Positions 1 to 4,699 of a DNA stretch of 11,379 nucleotides are shown one piece after another (the first letter of the stretch is position 1; each line of letters begins with the position of its first letter). Below the pieces are notes generated by a model. That model worked only from the letters and a program-made list of their open reading frames with translations, was not told the DNA's origin and did not search any database. The translations under genes were made by a program, and so were the position numbers. The DNA is taken from positions 1 to 11,379 of the forward strand of contig CAZZDA010000037.1 in assembly GCA_964652585.1 (NCBI GenBank), given 5' to 3'. The stretch comes from CAZZDA01 sp964652585 (GTDB lineage: Bacteria > Patescibacteriota > Patescibacteriia > UBA1544).

Positions 1-24
1 TTTCAGGCGACCCCACTCATCAAG

Positions 25-45
25 CCACCCGCTTTGCGGGGGGTG
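25..45. other. GC-rich stem-loop at left edge
   Basis: CCACCCGC (25-32) can pair with GCGGGGGGTG (36-45) around a TTT loop, leaving two unpaired G residues. No T-run follows, so it is not a classic intrinsic terminator. All three forward frames are open from base 1 into this stretch (stops at 46-48, 70-72 and 99-101), so the tail of an upstream gene may end here, but I recognise none of the three peptides. Confidence 0.3.
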
Positions 46-62
46 TCTGACTATTACCTCGC

Positions 63-512
63 ATGGATATGAAAAAATGTACACAACCGGAGCAGCTTGA
101 AACGTATAGCTTTCTCTGGTCCGAAGTACGATTGGTCATTGCTGCGCTCGCACTTTTCCTTGGCGGTATGCCACCGGTACTAAAACTTATTCCCATGTCG
201 CTGTATAGTATAGTGAGTCCGCTACTCACCTTATCATGGATTCTCTCGGGTATAGCGGTGGCGTATTTACTGTATCGATGGTACAACGGTAAACAAAAGC
301 TTTTTGGCGGAAAGGATGCAAAAGATACGGTGGCATTTTTTGTGATGGCGGTGTCCGGTTTGAATCTTGGAATCGCAGGTCTTTTTAGAGCCAATATTGG
401 CATGTCCATTTCTTCAAATAAACTGTTGTTTGTTATGGTAGGTTTGCTGTATCTTATATCCGCATATCATCTTTATACACGATGGCAAGCAAAAGGAAAA
501 AAGATTTTTTAA
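63..512 (+). CDS. Unrecognised four-helix membrane protein
   Basis: A 149-residue protein that I do not recognise. It has a short polar N-terminus (about 1-20), then four hydrophobic segments at about 22-42, 47-71, 88-108 and 119-138, and a basic tail (R140, K144, K146, K147). This suggests a small polytopic inner-membrane protein with both ends in the cytoplasm. A soluble linker at about 72-87 carries several lysines. There is no Shine-Dalgarno sequence before either ATG (63 or 69), so the start is uncertain by two codons. It stands alone, ahead of a dyad at 556-592 that could end its transcript. The long minus-strand ORF over the same bases has no membrane or domain logic and was judged a shadow. 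Function is unknown. Confidence 0.7.
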   Translation: MDMKKCTQPEQLETYSFLWSEVRLVIAALALFLGGMPPVLKLIPMSLYSIVSPLLTLSWILSGIAVAYLLYRWYNGKQKLFGGKDAKDTVAFFVMAVSGLNLGIAGLFRANIGMSISSNKLLFVMVGLLYLISAYHLYTRWQAKGKKIF

Positions 513-531
513 AGTATTTTGATACACACCC

Positions 532-560
532 TTGCCTAATCTTATATAATCTTATATAAT
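532..560 (+). promoter_or_regulatory. Sigma70-type promoter for the Fic gene
   Basis: TTGCCT (532-537) is followed after 17 bases by a perfect TATAAT (555-560). Transcription would start near 567, leaving a leader of about 30 nt before the ATG at 599. A second TATAAT (545-550) comes from the tandem repeat, but it lies only 7 bases from this -35 and would need another upstream element. Confidence 0.6.
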
Positions 561-570
561 CTTATATAGT
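541..570 (+). repeat. Decanucleotide tandem repeat CTTATATAAT x3
   Basis: Three consecutive copies of CTTATATAAT lie at 541-550, 551-560 and 561-570; the last copy ends AGT. The repeat supplies two consecutive TATAAT hexamers, the second of which is the proposed -10 box of the Fic gene. Copy-number change would move the -10 relative to the -35. Confidence 0.85.
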
Positions 571-592
571 TAAAGTATAAGATTATTTTTTT
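556..592 (+). promoter_or_regulatory. Perfect 11-bp inverted repeat plus T-run (operator and/or terminator)
   Basis: ATAATCTTATA (556-566) and TATAAGATTAT (576-586) are perfect inverted complements around a 9-base loop, and the T-run reaches 592. As DNA, the dyad covers the -10 and the presumed start site of the Fic promoter, a typical operator position. As RNA, it is a weak A/U-only hairpin with a U-run, which could end transcription from the upstream gene or attenuate the Fic transcript. The sequence cannot separate these roles. Confidence 0.6.
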
Positions 593-598
593 AGATAT

Positions 599-1657
599 AT
601 GGCTCAACATAGATTTGACCGAAGATTGCAGAACATTTCCTCTGCCTTGTGGTCCAAAATAACACATATTGATGAATTAAAAGGACGGTGGGTTTCTGGT
701 GCAAAATTAGGCCCTCAAACCCTTGGACGTCTCAAGCGGTCTGTTTTGATAACCTCTACCGGAGCCTCTACTCGTATTGAAGGGGCGAAATTGTCTGATG
801 AAGATATTGAGAAAATGATGAGAGGTATAGCGGTACAAAAGTTTGCCGACAGGGACAAGCAAGAAGTAAAGGGTTATTATGAATTGCTCCAAAATGTTTT
901 TGATTCATGGAAGAATAGTGCGTTCAACGAAAGTACGATCAAACACTTTCATAAAGTGTTGTTGCGGTATGTAGATAAAGACAAAGTTCATAGAGGGGAG
1001 TATAAAAAGCAGGAAAATAAAGTCCATATGATCGATGAAGCGGGTAGATCAATTGGTGTGCTTTTTGATACGACACCCGCGTATCTTACGCCGAAAGAAA
1101 TGCAAGAATTGGTTGAGTGGACGCATGACGCACTCAAAAATGAAACACATCATCCACTGCTGATTATTGGAAACCTCGTGGTTGAATTTTTGCAAATTCA
1201 TCCTTTTATTGACGGCAATGGAAGGATGTCTCGTGTGTTAACCAATCTTTTGTTGCTCAAAGAGGGTTATCAGTACATGCCGTATGTATCACACGAAAAA
1301 TTAGTTGAGGATAATAAGGCGGACTACTATCTTGCGCTAAGAAAAAGCCAAAAGACCATCAAAACGAAACGGGAAAATATTGCTCCTTGGCTAGAATTCT
1401 TTTTTGCTATCATGCTTGAACAGTCAAGACAAGCAGTTGAGCTCTTGTCAAAAGAAAATGTTGAGAAGCTGCTTTCTCCAAAACAGTTAGCGGTGTGGGA
1501 GTATATGTGTACGGTTGAAGAAGTTGCGCCGGGTGTGATTACTGAAAAGACCGGCATTGTGCGTCCGACCATAAATCAAGCGTTGGAAATTTTATTGCGT
1601 CTTAAGAGAATTGAGCGCATTGGACGTGGTCGAAGTACGCGCTACAGGAAAATATAA
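599..1657 (+). CDS. Fic-family protein, class II, with C-terminal winged helix
   Basis: Fic enzymes transfer AMP, or less often another nucleotide-derived group, to a target protein side chain. This 352-residue protein has the full active-site motif HPFIDGNGRMSR at 201-212, with catalytic H201 and the phosphate-binding GNGR loop. An N-terminal inhibitory-helix motif (S/T)xxxE(G/N) is visible as S57-x3-E61-G62, so it belongs to the class with an internal N-terminal inhibitory glutamate. The C-terminal part (about 290-352) reads as a winged helix-turn-helix (recognition helix near 320-336, basic wing near 342-351), a common Fic fusion that suggests DNA binding. No antitoxin-like small gene is adjacent, which agrees with self-inhibition in cis. 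It could repress its own promoter through the dyad at 556-586. There is no Shine-Dalgarno sequence; a T-rich stretch precedes the ATG. The target protein cannot be deduced. Confidence 0.93.
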   Translation: MAQHRFDRRLQNISSALWSKITHIDELKGRWVSGAKLGPQTLGRLKRSVLITSTGASTRIEGAKLSDEDIEKMMRGIAVQKFADRDKQEVKGYYELLQNVFDSWKNSAFNESTIKHFHKVLLRYVDKDKVHRGEYKKQENKVHMIDEAGRSIGVLFDTTPAYLTPKEMQELVEWTHDALKNETHHPLLIIGNLVVEFLQIHPFIDGNGRMSRVLTNLLLLKEGYQYMPYVSHEKLVEDNKADYYLALRKSQKTIKTKRENIAPWLEFFFAIMLEQSRQAVELLSKENVEKLLSPKQLAVWEYMCTVEEVAPGVITEKTGIVRPTINQALEILLRLKRIERIGRGRSTRYRKI

Positions 1658-1670
1658 TCAAAGAGATTTC

Positions 1671-1690
1671 TCCGTAGCTTGCTACGCGGA
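1671..1690. other. Stem-loop after the Fic gene
   Basis: TCCGTAG (1671-1677) pairs with CTACGCGGA (1682-1690) around CTTG, with a two-base CG bulge on the right arm. It lies 14 bases after the Fic stop codon. No clear T-run follows, so it is either a weak terminator or an interspersed palindromic repeat. Confidence 0.4.
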
Positions 1691-1731
1691 TAGGAATTTC
1701 AAGGACTTTCATATTTATTTTAATATCTTGC

Positions 1732-2325
1732 ATGGATAAACAAACCATCGCTGCATATAACCGACATGCTGAGGCGTATGACGCTGAAACGGTTAATTTT
1801 TGGAAGCGATTTTCGCGTACGTTTCTCGATAATTTTATTCAGCGAGTAGATGGCGAAATACTTGATATTGGAAGTGGTCCGGGAAGAGGCGGTCTATTTT
1901 TGCAAGAAGCGGGATTAGATGTGTTCTGTCTTGATGCATCAGAAGAAATGGTACGGCTTTCAACTGAGCGCGGACTTCCGTCTCTGCTGGGTGATTTTAA
2001 TACATTGCCCTTTTTTGAAAATCATTTTAACGGCGTATGGGCGTATACGTCACTTTTGCATACGCCAAAATCTAAAATTGTACAGCCGCTTGCGGAGATC
2101 TATCGTGTGTTAAAGCCAAAAGGTGTTTTTGCTTTAGGGATGATAGAGGGAGAAGGAGAGTATTATCGGGAAAGCTCTAAAATAAAAGAGCCGCGCTGGT
2201 TTAGTTTTTATACCAAAGAAGAGTTAGAAGAGTTATTAGAGAACAGCGGTTTTGAACGCCTTTATTTTGAAACATTTAAACCGGGGTCAAAAAATTATTT
2301 GCAGTTTATCGCGAGGAAAAAATAA
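1732..2325 (+). CDS. Class I SAM-dependent methyltransferase (Methyltransf_11 type)
   Basis: A 197-residue protein with the UbiE/Methyltransf_11-type Rossmann fold. The SAM-binding motif I is ILDIGSGPGRGG at about 43-54. The acidic residue at the end of strand beta2, which would contact the SAM ribose, is D68. Motif II-like residues run over 88-110 (GDFNTLPF, then VWAYTSLLH), and the segment RVLKPKGVFAL (125-135) is the usual post-motif strand. Substrate specificity cannot be read from this; small-molecule methylation is the usual role. The next gene starts three bases after its stop, so it probably heads an operon with the XRE regulator and the membrane protein. TAATAT lies 5 bases before the ATG, so the transcript could be leaderless if that box is used; no good -35 is visible. 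Confidence 0.9.
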   Translation: MDKQTIAAYNRHAEAYDAETVNFWKRFSRTFLDNFIQRVDGEILDIGSGPGRGGLFLQEAGLDVFCLDASEEMVRLSTERGLPSLLGDFNTLPFFENHFNGVWAYTSLLHTPKSKIVQPLAEIYRVLKPKGVFALGMIEGEGEYYRESSKIKEPRWFSFYTKEELEELLENSGFERLYFETFKPGSKNYLQFIARKK

Positions 2326-2328
2326 TCT

Positions 2329-2532
2329 ATGCAAGTGCATATTAATAATAAAGTACAAAAACTACGAACGCAAAAGAAAGTTACCCAAGAAGTGCTGGCG
2401 GACGCTATTGGTGTATCGCGACAAACCATTATTGCGATCGAGAAGGGAAATTACACGCCTTCGGTTTTACTTGCCATAAAGATCTCTCGTTTTTTCAAAC
2501 AGCCTGTTGAAAAAGTATTTACTCTTTCTTAA
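2329..2532 (+). CDS. Small XRE/Cro-CI-type transcriptional regulator
   Basis: A 67-residue single-domain helix-turn-helix protein. VTQEVLADAIGVSRQTIIAI (18-37) is the classic five-helix XRE pattern: helix 2 begins at TQEVLADAIG and recognition helix 3 at SRQTIIAIEKG, followed by the NYTPS turn and the C-terminal FFKQPVEKVF. It resembles the YozG-like minimal regulators that often sit beside a small membrane protein, as here. It begins three bases after the methyltransferase stop and ends five bases before the next start. A weak GAGG (2313-2316) lies 12 bases before the ATG. With no ligand or oligomerisation domain, it probably binds DNA as a dimer. Candidate targets are its own operon or the 24-bp palindrome at 2929-2952, but that is inference. 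Confidence 0.92.
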   Translation: MQVHINNKVQKLRTQKKVTQEVLADAIGVSRQTIIAIEKGNYTPSVLLAIKISRFFKQPVEKVFTLS

Positions 2533-2537
2533 CTTAC

Positions 2538-2912
2538 ATGCTTATGAAAATCACTACCTTGTTCAATGAGATAACTATTTCACTTATTTTTGTGGGACTT
2601 GCCATTTTGTTTCTTGATCCCTTTATGATCGTCATGCCGCAAACGATCATCTACTTTCTCTTAATTGTTATGACGGTATTATTTACTCTTTTTGCAGGAT
2701 TTATTTGGAAAGAGCATGCGCGAGACGAGCGTGATGAACTGCATAAAATGATCGCGGCAAGAATGGGGTATTTACTTGGTGCGGGAGTGCTCGTGCTTGG
2801 GCTTATCTCGCAATCTCTTTTTTCTCATCCAGATCCTTGGCTTATTATCGCGCTGGTTGCTATGGTTTTGGGTAAGCTTATGGGGAGGCATTACAGTCGA
2901 CTTCGGCATTAA
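2538..2912 (+). CDS. DUF2178-like four-helix membrane protein
   Basis: A 124-residue integral membrane protein with hydrophobic segments at about 11-28, 34-57, 77-94 and 99-115. A charged cytoplasmic loop at 58-72 carries HARDERDELH. The DERDE-type motif between two helix pairs, together with an adjacent minimal XRE regulator, matches the DUF2178 family seen in many Firmicutes and Archaea; its biochemical role is unknown. A second ATG two codons downstream (2544) is an equally possible start, and neither has a Shine-Dalgarno sequence. It is the last gene of the methyltransferase-regulator operon and is followed by a palindrome with a T-run that could terminate the transcript. Confidence 0.75.
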   Translation: MLMKITTLFNEITISLIFVGLAILFLDPFMIVMPQTIIYFLLIVMTVLFTLFAGFIWKEHARDERDELHKMIAARMGYLLGAGVLVLGLISQSLFSHPDPWLIIALVAMVLGKLMGRHYSRLRH

Positions 2913-2915
2913 AAC

Positions 2916-2924
2916 TTATCCACA
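2916..2924 (+). other. Single consensus DnaA box
   Basis: TTATCCACA matches the E. coli high-affinity DnaA box exactly. I noticed no further boxes and no AT-rich unwinding element here, so this is not an origin. It lies 20 bases before the -35 of the redox-operon promoter, so a regulatory role is possible; a chance match is also plausible. Confidence 0.3.
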
Positions 2925-2928
2925 TACG

Positions 2929-2959
2929 GAATGTCAAGTTAACTTGACATTCTTTTTTT
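2929..2959 (+). promoter_or_regulatory. 24-bp perfect palindrome plus T7 (operator and/or terminator)
   Basis: GAATGTCAAGTT (2929-2940) is followed directly by its exact complement AACTTGACATTC (2941-2952) and then seven T residues (2953-2959). In RNA this gives a hairpin of about ten base pairs plus a U-run, a good intrinsic terminator for the preceding operon. In DNA the right arm contains the -35 hexamer TTGACA of the next promoter, so a dimeric repressor bound here would block it. Either or both roles fit. Confidence 0.7.
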
Positions 2960-2972
2960 CGCACGATACAAT
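2944..2972 (+). promoter_or_regulatory. Near-consensus sigma70 promoter of the redox operon
   Basis: A perfect -35 TTGACA (2944-2949), a spacer of exactly 17 bases, and -10 TACAAT (2967-2972) with one mismatch to consensus. Transcription would begin near 2979, giving a leader of about 24 nt before the ATG at 3003. It is the strongest promoter in the window by consensus match and is flanked by dyads on both sides, which suggests that it is tightly controlled. Confidence 0.75.
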
Positions 2973-3000
2973 GTAAGTAGATATTCACTTACATTTTTTT
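2970..3000 (+). promoter_or_regulatory. 9-bp dyad plus T-run between promoter and start codon
   Basis: AATGTAAGT (2970-2978) and ACTTACATT (2987-2995) are perfect inverted complements around an 8-base loop, and the T-run extends to 3000, two bases before the ATG at 3003. The left arm overlaps the -10 box and the likely start site. It could be a second operator or, if transcription starts slightly upstream, an attenuator-like hairpin that also hides the translation start. Confidence 0.55.
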
Positions 3001-3002
3001 AT

Positions 3003-3737
3003 ATGTTCATACAAAAAGGATTTACTATCTCACCAAAATTCTTTGCTGCGATTTTGCGTAGCAAGAGAGGGTTTACGACATACATAGTTGCGGGAATTAT
3101 TGGGCTTATTGTTATTGTTGGCGGTGTTATGCTTGTTGCATTGCCGAAAGAAGGCGTTGAGGAGACAGCGATGATGGATGACAGTGCTATGATGGAGGAG
3201 AAGGGTGACGCTATGATGGAAGGCGAAGGTCGTATGGGAACAGATACTGTAATAGAAGACGAGAACGTAATGATGCAAGACGATGATTCTGCAATGATGG
3301 AAAAAGGAACTATGGAAGAGGTGGGTAATCGTATGGAGGAAAATAGTATGATGGAAGAGGTTTTATTCACAGGCACCGTTCTCGCCGGAACCAATTCACC
3401 TCTTTTGGATTTTACTCAAGCGGACTATGATAAGGCTGTAGCCTCAAAAAAAGTAGTGGCTCTCTATTTTTATGCAAATTGGTGTCCTACATGTAAGGCA
3501 GAGTTTCCAAAAATGGAGGCGGTATTTAATGCTTTTGACTCTGACGATATAGTTGGATTCAGAGTGAATTTCAATGATAATGAAACAGATAGCGACGAAA
3601 AGGCGCTTGCAAGAGAGTTTGGTGTAGCATACCAGCACACCAAAGTACTATTGAAAAACGGCAAACGTGTTGCAAAGTCTCCCGAAGGCTGGGATGAGGC
3701 ACGGTACACTAGTGAAATTACTTCTTTGCTGAACTAA
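3003..3737 (+). CDS. Membrane-anchored thioredoxin-like protein with Met/acid-rich tether
   Basis: A 244-residue protein. Residues 1-26 are basic, 27-47 form one hydrophobic segment (signal anchor), 57-117 are a low-complexity tether, and 133-244 are a thioredoxin domain with active site W160-C161-P162-T163-C164. The topology predicts an extracytoplasmic redox domain. The tether holds 15 methionines in 61 residues, mostly as MM pairs among Asp, Glu and Gly. At the place of the usual cis-proline (IPT in E. coli thioredoxin, eight residues before the KNG glycine) this protein has Q211-H212-T213, so the cis-Pro appears to be His. It is the first gene of the redox cassette, directly behind the dyad-flanked promoter, with CcdA next as the likely electron donor. 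Its stop codon is part of the CTAA target of the MITE-like element. The Met-rich region might bind Cu(I) or act as an oxidant sink; neither is shown. Confidence 0.88.
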   Translation: MFIQKGFTISPKFFAAILRSKRGFTTYIVAGIIGLIVIVGGVMLVALPKEGVEETAMMDDSAMMEEKGDAMMEGEGRMGTDTVIEDENVMMQDDDSAMMEKGTMEEVGNRMEENSMMEEVLFTGTVLAGTNSPLLDFTQADYDKAVASKKVVALYFYANWCPTCKAEFPKMEAVFNAFDSDDIVGFRVNFNDNETDSDEKALAREFGVAYQHTKVLLKNGKRVAKSPEGWDEARYTSEITSLLN

Positions 3738-3898
3738 GGAACCTCTGAAAAACTCTACACAGCACTCCTTTTTATTATTTTTTCCTTCAACTTCTTCTAT
3801 GAAAAGCTAAAAATACGCCGCATTTCCACGCTTTCCATTTCATCGTTGCAGAAAAAAATCATTAAAAATTAGTGCATCCGGAGTTTTTTAGAGGTTCC
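3738..3898. mobile_element. MITE-like element with 18-bp TIRs and CTAA target duplication
   Basis: GGAACCTCTGAAAAACTC (3738-3755) is matched by its inverted copy GAGTTTTTTAGAGGTTCC (3881-3898), 17 of 18 positions. Immediately outside are identical tetranucleotides CTAA (3734-3737 and 3899-3902). A 161-bp AT-rich body without an ORF, long TIRs and a 4-bp duplication are the signature of a MITE. CTAA fits YTAR, the target preferred by the IS5 group, so an IS5-family transposase acting in trans is the best guess. The body contains ATGAAAAGCTAA (3799-3810), possibly the relic of a transposase start after internal deletion. It lies between the thioredoxin and ccdA and adds about 160 nt to the intergenic RNA. 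Confidence 0.72.
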
Positions 3899-3916
3899 CT
3901 AAAATATATCGTACTT

Positions 3917-4633
3917 ATGATTGACAATGTTTCTATTGGCATTGCGTTCTTAGCGGGATTGGTATCTTTTCTTTCGCCGTGTGTTTTGCCTTTGGTACCG
4001 GGATTTCTTGCATATCTTTCCGGCGCCTCACTTACCGAAACAGGCGCTAAAAAACGTGTGGCAATATTTGTGAACAGCTTATTTTTTGTACTTGGATTTT
4101 CCAGTGTATTCGCGGCACTCGGCGTGCTCTTAAATACACTCTTAGAAGGCATAGCGTATGACGTGCAATTGTGGATGTCGCGAATTGGCGGAGTTATTAT
4201 TATATTTTTTGGATTATATTTGACTAAGCTTTTGAGGTTCTCATTTTTGGAGCGTGAACACAAGGTGTTGGTGAAGCATCGATTTAAATCGCGACTTGCT
4301 ACCTCATATGTGTTTGGAGCAGCATTTGCAGCGGGATGGACGCCATGCGTAGGCGCCGCCTTAGGTGCGATCTTAGGACTTGCTGCAACACAGCCGGGAG
4401 CAGCTCTCTATTTGCTTTTTTCATACTCTCTTGGACTTGGTATTCCCTTTCTTGTGGTTGGAATGTTCGCGGCACAAGCGAGTGGAGTGATCAATCGATA
4501 TGCGAAAACATTGGTGTATGTGAATATCGTTTTTGGTATTGTCTTAGTTATTCTCGGTATGCTTATCTTTACGCAGAATCTGAATATCTTGGTGAATTTT
4601 AATCTGCTCAACCGCGTGTTATTGAATGCCTAA
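3917..4633 (+). CDS. ccdA: CcdA-family transmembrane thiol-disulfide carrier
   Basis: CcdA (short DsbD-like protein) carries reducing equivalents from cytoplasmic thioredoxin across the membrane to extracytoplasmic thioredoxin-like proteins. This 238-residue protein shows both diagnostic half-motifs: LSPCVLPLVPGF with C22 in the first helix and AAGWTPCVGAALGAIL with C144 in the fourth, the redox pair inside the membrane. Six hydrophobic segments are visible (about 6-36, 49-72, 85-106, 128-156, 161-186 and 200-222). I chose the ATG at 3917, not the in-frame ATG at 3872, because the upstream codons lie in the MITE-like terminal repeat and because MIDNVSIGIAFLAGL is a typical N-terminus. Its neighbours on both sides are thioredoxin-like proteins. 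Together with the following gene it corresponds to a split version of DipZ. Confidence 0.95.
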   Translation: MIDNVSIGIAFLAGLVSFLSPCVLPLVPGFLAYLSGASLTETGAKKRVAIFVNSLFFVLGFSSVFAALGVLLNTLLEGIAYDVQLWMSRIGGVIIIFFGLYLTKLLRFSFLEREHKVLVKHRFKSRLATSYVFGAAFAAGWTPCVGAALGAILGLAATQPGAALYLLFSYSLGLGIPFLVVGMFAAQASGVINRYAKTLVYVNIVFGIVLVILGMLIFTQNLNILVNFNLLNRVLLNA

Positions 4634-4688
4634 AGAACCTCTGAAAAACTCCTGACGACACTCATTTTTCATCATTTTTTCCTACTCT
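4634..4688 (+). mobile_element. Partial left-end copy of the MITE-like element
   Basis: AGAACCTCTGAAAAACTC (4634-4651) matches the left TIR of the element at 3738 at 17 of 18 positions and is again preceded by CTAA (4630-4633), which includes the ccdA stop. By hand, similarity continues to about 4683 (about 41 of 50 aligned columns, one gap). No right-hand TIR follows: the next gene starts at 4700. It is therefore a truncated relic or an independent left-end fragment, in the same orientation as the full element. Confidence 0.65.
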
Positions 4689-4699
4689 CATACAATTTT

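Noticed and set aside
20..409. 129-residue minus-strand ORF opposite the first membrane protein
   Set aside because: No recognisable domain, and the plus-strand frame has a coherent four-helix membrane pattern.
541..570. CRISPR-like repeat
   Set aside because: The units are directly adjacent without spacers; it is a simple 10-base tandem repeat in a promoter.
2916..3000. Replication origin, from the DnaA box plus nearby AT-rich DNA
   Set aside because: Only one box, no clustered repeats and no dnaA, dnaN or rpmH genes nearby; the AT-rich part is a promoter.
2999..3394. Ser/Ile-rich 131-residue minus-strand ORF
   Set aside because: It is the antisense shadow of the Met/acid-rich tether; its composition is explained by complementing ATGATG-type codons.
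3872..3916. Upstream extension of ccdA from the ATG at 3872
   Set aside because: These 15 codons lie in the right terminal repeat of the MITE-like element and its flank; MIDNVSIGIAFLAGL from 3917 is the typical CcdA start.
3734..4688. Composite transposon carrying ccdA
   Set aside because: The right-hand copy has only a left end, and no transposase or outer duplication is present; ccdA also belongs functionally with its neighbours.
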